Notes: generated by a model from the sequence alone, not told the origin. A stretch of 64,000 bases of DNA from Synechococcus sp. PCC 7335 (GCF_000155595.1 NZ_DS989906.1:124943-188942), one strand, 5' to 3'. Counted from the first letter of the stretch, positions 53,291 through 62,247 are shown. Translations and numbers: made by a program.

Positions 53291-55792
53291 ATGACTAACC
53301 CTCAGCTCGTTCTCAACCCTAGAACTCAATTTGTCACGGTTGAAGACGCCTCTCCGACTGTTTCAGTTCGATGGGATCGCGTCGTACAGAATGCCGTCAT
53401 CAATACGGGCGTCGGGCCTACAATTGCGTCGCGTGCCTATGCCATCATGCATACGGCCATGTATGATGCCTGGTCTGCATACAGCACTGATGCCGTTTCT
53501 ACCCAAACTGGCGATAGTCTACAAAGACCTGCTTCAGAACATACTGATGCCAACAAGACTGAAGCCATGAGCTTTGCCGCCTATAGAGTCCTCTTAGAAC
53601 TATTCCCGGAGGCGGAAACCAGTCTTCTGTTTGACAACCTGATGACTGAGTTAGGCTTTAACACTGGCAACAAAACTGTCGACCCTAGTACTGCTGCTGG
53701 TATTGGCAACCTCTCTGCTGAAGCTTTAATGGCATTTCGCCGTACGGATGGGTCAAACCAGATCAATGGATACGAAGACACTACTGGCTACGAGCCTGTC
53801 AATAAAGACGTAGATAGTATTCAGAACCTCGAAAAATGGACACCAGAAACGATCCCTATTCCTAGTGCTGGATCATCTGCAAACACTTCGAGTCGTATGC
53901 AGATGTTCCTGACTCCGCAATGGTCGGTTGTGACACCCTTTGCGCTAGAGTCATCTAGTGCTCTTAGACCTGAAGCTCCCGAACCATTCTTGCTAGTCGA
54001 TGCCTTCGTCGATTTGGAGTCTAGGACAATCACCTTAGCAGGTGAGCGCGAGGCTAGAGTCATCACTGCTGACATGGTGGGTAAGGCGGGTGAGCCGGGT
54101 AAGTTCATTAATCAGCGCTTTATAGATCAAGCTGAGCGTGTTGTACGAGCTAGCGCAGCACTGACGGATATACAAAAGCTGATTGCAGAATTTTGGGAAG
54201 ATGCAGGGGGAACCTCCTTCCCACCCGGCACTTGGCATACCTTTGGTGAGTATGTTTCTGCTAGAGATAGTCATAGCCTAGATGAAGATGCGCTGATGTT
54301 CCTTAGCCTTAGTAATGCCATCTTTGATGCCGGTGTCGCAACCTGGGAAGCAAAAGTCTTCTATAACTATGTTCGTCCGATTAGAGCTATCAGAGAACTT
54401 GGCATGCTAGGACTGCTAAACGATGGCACAGTAGGTAAAGACGAAATCACGGGTGAAGAGGGCTTTGTAATTGAAGCCTGGGGTGGGAGTGCTCAAGGAA
54501 CAAGAACGATTCTAGCCAACAATTTCCTTACCTATCAGACACCTGACGGAGATCCTTCTCCACCCTTTGCAGAATATACCTCCGGTCACAGTTCTTTCAG
54601 CGCAGCGGGGGCAGAGATTCTAAAGCGATTCACTGGCGAAGATGATTTTGGAAGTTCGATCACCTTTGATATCGGAACTTCTCGCTTCGAGAATTTGTTC
54701 ACTCCTAAAGAAGAGATTACGTTAAGTTGGGATACATTTACAGAAGCTGCTGACGAGGCAGGACTCTCTCGCATCTATGGTGGAATTCACTTTGAAGACG
54801 GCGATCTAAACGGTCGGGCGCTGGGTAGACAGGTTGCTGAGAGTGCCTGGAATAAAGTTCAAGACCTTGCGAATGGCGCAGATGTTGTTACCCTCGACTT
54901 CACAGCAGATGAGTTCAGTGCTGACTCAGAAGTGGGCTGCTTTGTCGTAGATGATACAAATGGCACTATGGATGGCCTTTCTCCCGATGATGCAGGCTAC
55001 CTTGCTGTAGCGATGGCTCGTTCTTCTGTTTTGTTCTCTGCGCTTCCTGAAGATGCCGATGTAGAAGCTCGTTTCGAGGCTATCAGCACGCGCTCTTTTT
55101 TGCAGGGCAGCTATGTTAGGTTTTTCTCGATTAGTGCTGGAACGGTTGATACGTTTCTGCATACTGGCAGCGGACAGGTGTCACTGTCTGGCATCGAACG
55201 GATTGATGAAACGAGTAGGCTAGAGCTAACGCTAGCTGATCTCAACATGACGGCTTCGCTAGCAGAGTCGACAGGAATAGGGACCGGTTTGCAGGGCAGT
55301 GCCTCAGCAGAGGTCCTTGACCTGACGAAGTTAGAGGCTGCTACGGAGGCTACCTTTACGGTTCAAAGAGAAGCTGCTTTTAACAACGTGGTGGGATTCT
55401 ATCTCATCGACGACCTGACAGGGAGAGTCATAGACTCCGAGGGTAATGTTTTCGACCCAGAGAACACAACAGACTATGTCCAAGCTGCCCTTGCGAACCG
55501 GATCACCGAGCTCTCACTGTCTTCTTTGAATAATGGAGTCAGCACATTTTCCACGACGCTAGAGGCAGGTCAGATTTTGGCTCCTTTCATAGTGGTAGAC
55601 GGCACGATTGACGAACTGATAGATGAGGATGCCAGTAACGATCCTGCTATCTACACTCCATTCTTAGGCGCAAACTTAGACAGTGCTGACCATGTTCGTC
55701 TGTTCGGTAACAACACCTTTGGTTTTGAAGATTTAGTCAGTGGAGGAGATCAGGACTTTGATGATCTTATTGTTCAGGTAGATTTTCTTTAG
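53291..55792 (+). CDS. vanadium-dependent haloperoxidase-like protein with DUF4114
   Basis: An 833-residue protein. Residues ~25-520 match the vanadium haloperoxidase/PAP2 fold: VRWDRVVQNAV at the start, Lys355 and Arg362 in KVFYNYVRPIR, SGHSSFS at 431-437, and GIH-FEDGDLNGRALG with His500 and a following Arg. These residues bind vanadate and oxidise halides with peroxide in the family. Two beta-rich modules follow. The C-terminal ~60 residues are a DUF4114 domain (FGFEDLVSGGDQDFDDLIVQVDF). There is no signal peptide; RTX-type neighbours suggest type I-like export. Halogenating activity and substrate are not shown. Confidence 0.9.
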   Translation: MTNPQLVLNPRTQFVTVEDASPTVSVRWDRVVQNAVINTGVGPTIASRAYAIMHTAMYDAWSAYSTDAVSTQTGDSLQRPASEHTDANKTEAMSFAAYRVLLELFPEAETSLLFDNLMTELGFNTGNKTVDPSTAAGIGNLSAEALMAFRRTDGSNQINGYEDTTGYEPVNKDVDSIQNLEKWTPETIPIPSAGSSANTSSRMQMFLTPQWSVVTPFALESSSALRPEAPEPFLLVDAFVDLESRTITLAGEREARVITADMVGKAGEPGKFINQRFIDQAERVVRASAALTDIQKLIAEFWEDAGGTSFPPGTWHTFGEYVSARDSHSLDEDALMFLSLSNAIFDAGVATWEAKVFYNYVRPIRAIRELGMLGLLNDGTVGKDEITGEEGFVIEAWGGSAQGTRTILANNFLTYQTPDGDPSPPFAEYTSGHSSFSAAGAEILKRFTGEDDFGSSITFDIGTSRFENLFTPKEEITLSWDTFTEAADEAGLSRIYGGIHFEDGDLNGRALGRQVAESAWNKVQDLANGADVVTLDFTADEFSADSEVGCFVVDDTNGTMDGLSPDDAGYLAVAMARSSVLFSALPEDADVEARFEAISTRSFLQGSYVRFFSISAGTVDTFLHTGSGQVSLSGIERIDETSRLELTLADLNMTASLAESTGIGTGLQGSASAEVLDLTKLEAATEATFTVQREAAFNNVVGFYLIDDLTGRVIDSEGNVFDPENTTDYVQAALANRITELSLSSLNNGVSTFSTTLEAGQILAPFIVVDGTIDELIDEDASNDPAIYTPFLGANLDSADHVRLFGNNTFGFEDLVSGGDQDFDDLIVQVDFL

Positions 55793-56264
55793 TAAGAAAG
55801 GCTTAGAGAACAAAAAAGGGAGCGTAGAGATCGATGCCTTATCTGAGATCTTGCACCAATCTCAGTAAGGGTTGCGTTGAGGTCCAAAATCTGAAAGAAA
55901 GGGCGTAGTAAAACTAAGAAGACGGTCATCAAAACCATGCTTCGACACGCCCCAGGGCTAGTGTATAGCCTAATTTCTCTGATGCCCAGCGTCTATCAAA
56001 AAGCCAGTCTCAAAGCCGTTCTAGGGGTACTGCAAGCGTAGCTGTCACGACCCCTAGTACACTACTGATTTTCAGTCTCAAAAATGACTGTAACCCGCAT
56101 CTTCTCGTTGAATAGTTGCCATCCGCGCAGCTAGCTTAATAATACAAACGAACTAAATTGTCCCATTCCGCTGCTTCGCTACTTTGGGCCACATACGGCC
56201 TTCCATAAAAAGAATATACGCGACAACGGCTTAAGAATATTTATTCAACTAAATCAGGAGTGCT
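55793..56264. other. 472-bp region with a transposase relic
   Basis: Apart from the relic at 55937-56041, this stretch shows no gene or repeat that I can support. The 17-base string TGCAAGCGTAGCTGTCA at its middle also occurs at 29108-29124. Confidence 0.45.
55937..56041 (+). pseudogene. IS4/IS701-like transposase N-terminal relic
   Basis: Thirty-four codons read MLRHAPGLVYSLISLMPSV then YQKASLKAVLGVLQA and stop. The LMPSVYQKASLKAVLG phrase resembles the start of IS4/IS701-like cyanobacterial transposases. The catalytic part is absent. Confidence 0.4.
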
Positions 56265-57761
56265 ATGTCTCATCCCAATGGCGTTTGGATCTGGGTACTC
56301 TCAGAAATTGACAGGAACTATCTTGAAAAACTGAAAGAACGTGGAGTGGAGAGAGTATACCTAAAAGTATTTGACGGTAAGAGTAATCCTAAATTTTGGC
56401 GTTTCCAATGTACATCAGAGATCATTGAGCGGTTCAACAATGAAGGCATAGAAGTGTACGGATGGGGCTATCACTACGGAACTCAAGACATTACTGCTCA
56501 AGTGTCTGCCATTCAAGAAGCTCTCGATTGCGGCATCAGTGGCTATGTCATAGACATAGAGACAGAAGCTGAAAATGTAAACACTCATCCCTACGTAGGC
56601 AGTTTGTTAGAACAATTACGACAGCACATTGGGTCTCGAAAACTAGGCTATACCAGCTTTGGTCATCCCCAATTTCATCCTAATATTCCTTGGAAGCTAT
56701 TAGACCAGCACTGCGATCTAGCTTTTCCTCAAATCTATTTTGAAAAATTTCGTTTTGCTTCGACTAACGAAGATGAAGTTCAAGCATGCTTGAAAGCTCA
56801 CAGAGATCTCAATCTACAGAAGCCCATCCTCCCAATTTGGGGATCTGAAAGCGACGCAAGAGCGCCGTCCTCAGCCGGTGAATTACAGTCATACTTAGCT
56901 CGTTTCCCTGGCTCTTCTGTTTGGAGGATTCCTAGGGTTGGCGAAAGAGGGCAGGCCTGGAACCTGAGTTACAAAGACAAAGTATCGCAACCGGTTGGCG
57001 GAAATCCATCTGAGTTTGAACTTCCTTCTCTCTCAAGAATTCTCAGAAGAGGCTCTGTTGGAGAAGATGTAAAAGCCTTGCAACGGGCATTAAACGCGCT
57101 TGCCTTCGAGGCAGGTAATACAAACGGAGAATTTAATACTCAAACTGAACGTGCTGTTACCAGGTTTCAGCAAAAGGCAGGTATTACAATAGATGGAGAG
57201 GTCGGACCCGAAACTTGGAGTGCTCTTGGCGGTGAGCTTGGCTTAGTCAATAGACCTGATCAAGGCATCCTTCAAGAACTAGGAAACTTTGCAGAGAGAG
57301 AAGCTAACCGTGATCTCCAGTGGACTAGTCCTACTAGTGAAGCTGAAAAATATTTAGAGATATTTCGAGAGCCTATGAATAATCTTGGCCAGATCGGCAC
57401 AGCTAAAGTATTTTATGACTGGTGTGGAGCATTCGTGTATTATTGCTGTCGCGAGGTTGGAATACAAGTACCTATACAACCGAACGAGTTTTGGGCAACG
57501 ATGGCCCTTGTCGAATCGTGGAAATTCTGGGCAAGGAGGAAAGGATACTGGTTTCCAAAAGAAGGCTTTATACCTAAGAGAGGAGATATTCTTACTTTTG
57601 ATTGGGATGGAGATAGGTTTTCTAACCATATTGGCATCGTGAGAAATTACACAAGAGGAAGCAATGTAATTGGAACGTCGGAGGGGAATAAGGCTAATAG
57701 AAGTGGAAACTTCGACAGAGATCTTAGACATGTAGAGGGATTTATAAGAATTTCTATTTGA
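56265..57761 (+). CDS. GH25-like / PG-binding / CHAP cell-wall-active protein
   Basis: A 498-residue three-domain protein with an AGGAGTG ribosome-binding site. Residues 1-235 form a TIM-barrel domain like GH25 lysozymes or DUF1906 (GVWIWVL, EVYGWGYHYG, GYVIDIETEAE with acidic catalytic-type residues, ILPIWGSES). Residues ~262-330 are a PG_binding_1 module (RRGSVGEDVKALQRAL...FQQKAGITIDGEVGPETW). The C-terminus is a CHAP amidase/endopeptidase (WCGAFVYYCC with the nucleophile Cys ~391; NHIGIVRNY with His ~463). It should cleave peptidoglycan. No signal peptide is visible, so it may be phage-derived or exported with the neighbouring leaderless proteins. Confidence 0.85.
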   Translation: MSHPNGVWIWVLSEIDRNYLEKLKERGVERVYLKVFDGKSNPKFWRFQCTSEIIERFNNEGIEVYGWGYHYGTQDITAQVSAIQEALDCGISGYVIDIETEAENVNTHPYVGSLLEQLRQHIGSRKLGYTSFGHPQFHPNIPWKLLDQHCDLAFPQIYFEKFRFASTNEDEVQACLKAHRDLNLQKPILPIWGSESDARAPSSAGELQSYLARFPGSSVWRIPRVGERGQAWNLSYKDKVSQPVGGNPSEFELPSLSRILRRGSVGEDVKALQRALNALAFEAGNTNGEFNTQTERAVTRFQQKAGITIDGEVGPETWSALGGELGLVNRPDQGILQELGNFAEREANRDLQWTSPTSEAEKYLEIFREPMNNLGQIGTAKVFYDWCGAFVYYCCREVGIQVPIQPNEFWATMALVESWKFWARRKGYWFPKEGFIPKRGDILTFDWDGDRFSNHIGIVRNYTRGSNVIGTSEGNKANRSGNFDRDLRHVEGFIRISI

Positions 57762-57771
57762 GATAGCTGAA

Positions 57772-58045
57772 GGGCATTGTCAAGTTGAGCCCGATGAGCT
57801 GATTTAAAGACAGATTTATTCAGTAAGTGTCATCTGATCCGTCTATGCAATCGCACTCGATCCCGTCAGTGATCGCCAACTTTCGATTCGTCGACACATG
57901 GTTTCTCGATAGTCTGAAGCGGTTTGTTTATGTTGGTGAGGATAGAAGTGACCGCGTATCGGTTCAAAAGCTGACAAAAAACGCTGCGCCTGGCCCACTG
58001 ACTTGAATCGACCCATTCGCCGTTCTCTGATGCGAGTCGGACGAT
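57772..58045 (-). mobile_element. IS6-family relic, C-terminal part
   Basis: On the minus strand the frame (about 58045-57843) reads RIRERRMGRFKSVGQAQRFL, SAFEPIRGHFYPHQHK and SDYRETMCRRIESW, the C-terminal ~65 residues of an IS6/IS240-type transposase. The outer end GGCATTGTCAAGTTGAGC resembles the IS6 end at 38244. The DDE core is gone. Confidence 0.8.
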
Positions 58046-58048
58046 GTG

Positions 58049-58711
58049 TTATCCACTCCTGCTGACCCAAACTTCCTGTGTCTGGTAGAAACTACCGCGC
58101 TGTTCCATCTCGAACCCACCTAGCAACGCCGCAATCCACACCTCTATCAGCGGCACCCCTAGCTGCTTTTGCAGATCAACCAATCGCTGCGGTGAGCCCG
58201 TCTGTTCATTTGCCAACGCCTTCACCCAGTCAGACACATGCTCAGCATGCGAGACGGCCAGCGCCTGACTCTTGAGCCCAGCATCCTCCAACGCTTCGAG
58301 CATGTCCAAGACCGACAGTTTCTCTACATCACCTGCAACAGAATCCTCATCAGTTTTATCTTCATTGGCTAGCTCACTAGTCGTGCGATAGAAACGATTC
58401 ACTAATTCTGAGAAGTCTAGCTCCTGGGTCTGTCTAGTCACTCCCTGAAGCCAGTCGCCATCCATAACTGGCCCTTCTGCGTTGTTCGCATCCTGCCAAT
58501 CTTCCCAGAGTACTTCTGACTTGGTTTCACACAGTCCAGCTAGCTGCATCAGAACATCGCCAGCGACTCGAAGGCGATCGCGCTGCTTTAGCTCAGATAG
58601 TTCTTCTTCAAACTGCTTCCACAGACCAAGGACATCTGCTGTCTCTGGAACCGTAGCCGCTTCCTCGATCGCAACTTCCAGATTCAACTCTAGCTGCCGC
58701 ACACTAACCAT
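58049..58711 (-). CDS. hypothetical helical protein, possibly C-truncated
   Basis: A 220-residue acidic helical protein (LELNLEVAIEEAATVPETADVLG; LWKQFEEELSELKQRDRLRVAG) that I do not recognise. The last ~15 residues run into sequence next to the IS6 relic, so the natural C-terminus may have been lost. The ATG overlaps the end of the frameshifted gene upstream by eight bases, suggesting they were once an operon. Confidence 0.55.
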   Translation of the reverse strand: MVSVRQLELNLEVAIEEAATVPETADVLGLWKQFEEELSELKQRDRLRVAGDVLMQLAGLCETKSEVLWEDWQDANNAEGPVMDGDWLQGVTRQTQELDFSELVNRFYRTTSELANEDKTDEDSVAGDVEKLSVLDMLEALEDAGLKSQALAVSHAEHVSDWVKALANEQTGSPQRLVDLQKQLGVPLIEVWIAALLGGFEMEQRGSFYQTQEVWVSRSG

Positions 58712-59242
58712 GCGCTACCTCACCTAGCTCAAACCGATCGCCCCACGGACACCCAGCGATCGGACACTCTATCGGTTCTAAACGAATCTCATCAGCAAAG
58801 AAGGAAATACCAAACCGCGCACTCAGTAGCCCATTACCTCTTGTTGAACATAGCGTTCTACTGTCGCTCCGATAGCCTGCACAGTGAATTGCGGCACTTC
58901 CACACTTTGGCACCGTTTGAAGACAGAAGCAGCGATCGCATGGACGGGTGCATCTTCTTTTCTCTCGCCAGATGTACAGGTTGGCGTAAGGCATCGACCC
59001 TCGGCCACGACAGCGATACTTCTCTACCTGTCCCTTTTGGAAGCAGCATCGGAAACCTGTTGGTATTCCAACCGCCGCTTTTCATTCAGTTGCTGACGAT
59101 TGCGATAGTGAGACCGCTTGCGTGGACAACGCTTCTCATTCCAACAGCCGTCGCCCTCCTTCCCCTTTCCGTGCAGCTGCCGCGCATCTGACGCAGAAAG
59201 CTGGGCACAAGCGACGCATTTCTTATCAACACGACGAGGCAT
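58704..59242 (-). pseudogene. frameshifted zinc-finger-like cyanobacterial gene
   Basis: Three overlapping minus-strand frames make sense only together. The first (59242-59024) reads MPRRVDKKCVACAQLSAS, then a Cys-rich RCPRKRSHYRNRQQ segment. The middle is MPYANLYIWREKR followed by APVHAIAASVFKRCQSV in another frame. The last ends SARFGISFFADEIRLEP, then CPIAGCPWGDRF. Each piece resembles part of one cyanobacterial protein with C-x2-C motifs at both ends. At least two or three frameshifts separate them, so the gene is dead unless the sequence has errors. Confidence 0.5.
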
Positions 59243-59248
59243 GAGTGC

Positions 59249-59632
59249 TCACCCTCCTATCGCAACGGCATGATGCCGAAAGGCTTCTTCTATCGCATCT
59301 CTTAACAGGGCACCGTCCGCAATCTTCAAAAACATATCCACTAGCGCTACATTTTCCATTCTTAGCTGCCAGCCGTTGATCAATAGGAACGTCTCTGATA
59401 CCGCTGCGGCAACCCGTTTATTGCCATCAATGAAAGCATGGGCCATGCAGAGGTGATAAGCATAGGTCGCGGCGCAGGCAATCACATCAGCTTCCTCGTA
59501 GTAGTGCCGGTTCTCAGCTGCTTTCAAAGCAGATTCCAGCAACCCCTGATCCCTCAGCCCGGACTGACCACCCGTTTCAGCCACAATCAGTCGATGAATC
59601 GATAAAACGTCAGATAGCGTTGGAAACTCCAT
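59249..59632 (-). CDS. doc: Doc-type (Fic-fold) toxin
   Basis: A 127-residue death-on-curing protein. The Fic motif HAFIDGNKR is at residues 65-73 with the catalytic-type His65 and the GNKR phosphate loop, preceded by SGLRDQGLLESAL, the Doc signature. Doc of phage P1 phosphorylates EF-Tu and stops translation. It is 18 bases downstream of an AbrB-like antitoxin gene, a normal order for this family. The toxin looks complete. Confidence 0.92.
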   Translation of the reverse strand: MEFPTLSDVLSIHRLIVAETGGQSGLRDQGLLESALKAAENRHYYEEADVIACAATYAYHLCMAHAFIDGNKRVAAAVSETFLLINGWQLRMENVALVDMFLKIADGALLRDAIEEAFRHHAVAIGG

Positions 59633-59650
59633 TACGCCTAGCCCGCTTCC

Positions 59651-59878
59651 CTAAGCCAACTCTCGGTAAGCATCGCGGCGCTTGTCCATCACGCCCTGAA
59701 AGGTCTGCACAAACTCAGATTCAGAAGGCTTTTCCTCTGGTGGTACAGATACCATCAGAGATTGCCCTACCACTGTGACCTCTACTTGGCCGCCTGGTTG
59801 CAGCCCGATCGCTGCCAGTGCGTCCGCAGGTATCGGTAGCAGGGTTTCCCCATCGACCGTTCTGATTTGCTCAAGCAT
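59651..59878 (-). CDS. AbrB/MazE-type antitoxin of the Doc pair
   Basis: A 75-residue protein with an N-terminal swapped-hairpin AbrB-like DNA-binding fold (MLEQIRTVDGETLLPIPADALAAIGLQPGGQVEVTVVG). The helical acidic tail (SESEFVQTFQGVMDKRRDAYREL) should wrap the Doc toxin. GGAG lies six bases before the ATG. Such antitoxins repress their own operon. Confidence 0.88.
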   Translation of the reverse strand: MLEQIRTVDGETLLPIPADALAAIGLQPGGQVEVTVVGQSLMVSVPPEEKPSESEFVQTFQGVMDKRRDAYRELA

Positions 59879-60240
59879 TCTGCTGCTCCAGTCAGTATTT
59901 GAACCTCAGCCCTGTTCGCCAACTCAGCCTGCTACAGCCTAGAGGCTAAAAAGCTGATGGCGACTGGCTTTATTGTACCCTAGCCAATCCAGTTTTATTT
60001 GTAGTGTAATTTTTAGTGTAACCCAAATAAATGTAATTATTTGGGGTTAGGCATGCTACGTTAGGAGCGACAACGCAGTAGTGCGCCTTTCAGAAAGCAC
60101 TACTGCTTAGAAATCGGGAGCATTTTCGCAGCGGTTTGGGCTGCATTTTGAAATTGATGATGGCTAAACCTAATCCAGTGCCAACGTTTATGGGATCGTG
60201 ACAGCTATGCTCGCGCGAGATCTAGAGCAGCAAACGCAAT
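59879..60240. other. 362-bp intergenic region between two toxin-antitoxin pairs
   Basis: It contains a near-perfect TAACCC(C)AAATAA inverted pair around 60017-60047, the stem GCAGTAGTG/CACTACTGC at 60075-60083 and 60098-60106, and an integrase-start remnant at 60160. The A/T-rich hairpin is placed to be the operator of the Doc operon or a terminator. No complete gene is seen. Confidence 0.5.
60160..60201 (+). pseudogene. duplicate of the integrase start
   Basis: ATG at 60160 encodes MAKPNPVPTFMGS and stops. The intact integrase at 61228 begins MAKPDPVPTFIE; 28 of the first 32 bases match. It seems to be the scar of a second recombinase gene or a partial duplication, now on the far side of the HicA/HicB-like pair. 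Confidence 0.5.
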
Positions 60241-60262
60241 CTACTTGTCAGTTGACAAGTAG
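60241..60262. promoter_or_regulatory. palindromic operator of the HicA/HicB-like operon
   Basis: CTACTTGTCA-GT-TGACAAGTAG is a perfect 10-bp inverted repeat. TTGACA inside the right arm (60252-60257) fits a -35 box, with a weak TACCGT 17 bases later, and the toxin-like gene starts at 60293. A repressor binding here would block transcription, as antitoxins of this type do. Confidence 0.6.
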
Positions 60263-60292
60263 AAAATTATTGACTACCGTAAGGGTATGTGA

Positions 60293-60541
60293 ATGGCGAG
60301 GAAGAAGCACCCAGACAAAGAGATTGAGGCAGCACTGAAGTACGCAGAAGCCCACGGCTGGGAAGTTATAGATAGTGGAGGACATTGCTGGGGGAAGGTA
60401 CGATGTCCGGTCAACGACTCGGCTTGTCGTAACGGTAATTTTTGCGCTAACTCAATCTGGAGCACTCCCAAAAGTCCACAAAACCACGCTAAGAAGATTC
60501 GCAAGTGGGTTAACGGCTGTATTCACACTCAAGAGGACTAG
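60293..60541 (+). CDS. HicA-like toxin
   Basis: An 82-residue protein with an AAGGG ribosome-binding site. It starts KKHPDKEIEAALKYAEAHGW and has the G-G-H motif (SGGHCWGKVRC) with the conserved His of HicA mRNA interferases, plus WSTPKSPQNHAKKIRKWV. The extra CPVND and CxxGxFC Cys pairs are characteristic of a longer HicA-like subfamily. The gene is followed four bases later by its HicB-like partner. The toxin should inhibit translation by cleaving or binding RNA. Confidence 0.85.
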   Translation: MARKKHPDKEIEAALKYAEAHGWEVIDSGGHCWGKVRCPVNDSACRNGNFCANSIWSTPKSPQNHAKKIRKWVNGCIHTQED

Positions 60542-60545
60542 AACC

Positions 60546-61049
60546 GTGAAATGCTATGACTTTGAACTATCTTTCAAGCTCCCCGGTGTCAACGCTGACG
60601 GTGACCAGTATTTAGACGCACTGTTTGAGGCTGGTTGCGACGACGCCACAATCGGCACCGGACGCAGAGGGTTTATCGGCGCTGACTTCAGCCGGGAATC
60701 AACGTCGCTAGAGTCAGCGGTTGAGTCTGCAATCCGAGACGTTGAAAGTGCTATTCCGGGTGCGCGGTTAATTGGCGCAGGGCCGGATCTAGTCGGGATT
60801 TCTGATATTGCGGCAATCCTCGAATGCTCTCGTCAAAATATCAGACAACATCTGTTAGATGCTAGTGCCCCCGTTCCTACTTACCAAGGCAAGCGAGACA
60901 TGTGGCACTTTGGAGAGGTGCTGATCTGGTTGCGAGACGCTAAGGGGGTGCAAATCGCGCCAGAGCTGATAGAGGTTGCAGCCTACGCTATGCAGTTTAA
61001 TGCTGCACAGGAAACAGAAAAGGCTGAGAAAGTCGCAACGCTGGTTTAG
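60546..61049 (+). CDS. HicB-like antitoxin with HTH
   Basis: From the GTG at 60546 the product is 167 residues beginning MKCYDFELSFKLPG. The N-terminal ~95 residues form a HicB-like RNase-H-derived fold (FEAGCDDATIGTGRRGFIGADFSRE, AIPGARLIGAGPDLVG). Residues ~95-130 form a helix-turn-helix (ISDIAAILECSRQNIRQHLL) for operator binding. The start follows the toxin stop by four bases, so the pair is one operon; the longer frame overlapping the toxin is not needed. It neutralises the toxin and probably binds the palindrome at 60241. Confidence 0.85.
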   Translation: MKCYDFELSFKLPGVNADGDQYLDALFEAGCDDATIGTGRRGFIGADFSRESTSLESAVESAIRDVESAIPGARLIGAGPDLVGISDIAAILECSRQNIRQHLLDASAPVPTYQGKRDMWHFGEVLIWLRDAKGVQIAPELIEVAAYAMQFNAAQETEKAEKVATLV

Positions 61050-61227
61050 ACCGCACATCCACACAGATACACAGCGTCCCTGCAAGGTCTCGACCAATCA
61101 ACGACCCGCTGCTCGCTCGGTTGAGAACAAACGCAGCCTAAAGGACGATATCGAAGTGGTGGGTGTTTCAGAAAGTTGAGTCGCTTCGATATTGAAAGTG
61201 TTTTGATCGCGTTTTGGGGGGTGAATT

Positions 61228-62247
61228 ATGGCTAAACCTGATCCTGTTCCGACGTTTATTGAGGTGGGGGTGAATGCGAAGCCTGCTGTGCCTGCTGAGG
61301 ATGAGTCGGAGAAACCGCTGCAGGGGGACTGGGTGGATGAGTTTCTGGGCGATCGCGAGATTAGGCCCAACACGAAGAAAGCTTATACGAGACAGCTACG
61401 AGGCTTTCAAGTCTGGTGCGAGTTCAAGCATTGGGGCGACGTTGGCGAGGCTGATGTGAGTCGGTACAAGGAGCATCTGAAGAACAAACCCACTAAAGCG
61501 GGGAAAATAGGGCTATCTCCGGCTAGCGTTAACCAGGCAATCGCTACGCTTCAAAGCTTCTTTAAGTGGTTGGCGACGAAGCGTTACATCACCTACAACC
61601 CGACGTTGAATGTGGAGAAGGTGCCCGCCGCGCCGACTGAGACGAAGGATATAGAAGTAGCGGCAGTGCGGCAGTTAGCAGAAGGACTGGAGTATCGGGG
61701 ACAGCGTGAGCAGCTGAGTACTAGAGACACGGCTATCTTTGAGTTGCTGAAGCATGGCCTTAGAGCGACAGAAGTTAGCAAGCTGAACATCGGGGATTAC
61801 AACGGTCAGGCCGTTCAGGTCAGTAAAGCGAAGTGGCGCAGCGATGGAACGGTACCGCTAGCGCCGAACGCTCGTCAGGCGCTAGACAGCTATCTGGGTT
61901 GGTGCGTACGCAAAGGGTTTGATACTAGTTCAGGTGAGCCACTGTTTAGAAGCCTATCGAGGAACGGTTATGGGAAGCGGCTGGGCTACTGGGGCATCTA
62001 CGAGATGGTGAAGGATTTGGGTGTGATCGCAGAATCAACTGAGAACGTACATCCGCACCGATTGCGTCATACGTTTGGGACGCAGCTCGTTCTGAATGAT
62101 ATGTCGCCGGATTATGTGCGGAAGTTGATGCGGATAAAGTCGCCTGTGACTTCTGAACGGTACACCAAAAGAGCGCTGGAGAAGAAGGCTGAAGATGCGT
62201 TCAACGAGTTGATTGAGCGCTCTGAATCGGGTAGTGGTTTGTTTTAG
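61228..62247 (+). CDS. tyrosine recombinase/integrase
   Basis: A 339-residue site-specific recombinase with a strong GGGGGGTGA ribosome-binding site. An N-terminal SAM-like core-binding domain (residues ~33-130; RPNTKKAYTRQLRGFQVW) precedes the catalytic domain with Arg179 (KHGLRATE), Lys202 (KWR), His277 and Arg280 (HPHRLRHTFG) and Tyr312 (ERYTKRA). The usual LGH motif before Tyr reads MRI, a change at the second His position. It is likely to excise or invert this or a neighbouring island. The start duplicates a remnant at 60160. Confidence 0.9.
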   Translation: MAKPDPVPTFIEVGVNAKPAVPAEDESEKPLQGDWVDEFLGDREIRPNTKKAYTRQLRGFQVWCEFKHWGDVGEADVSRYKEHLKNKPTKAGKIGLSPASVNQAIATLQSFFKWLATKRYITYNPTLNVEKVPAAPTETKDIEVAAVRQLAEGLEYRGQREQLSTRDTAIFELLKHGLRATEVSKLNIGDYNGQAVQVSKAKWRSDGTVPLAPNARQALDSYLGWCVRKGFDTSSGEPLFRSLSRNGYGKRLGYWGIYEMVKDLGVIAESTENVHPHRLRHTFGTQLVLNDMSPDYVRKLMRIKSPVTSERYTKRALEKKAEDAFNELIERSESGSGLF

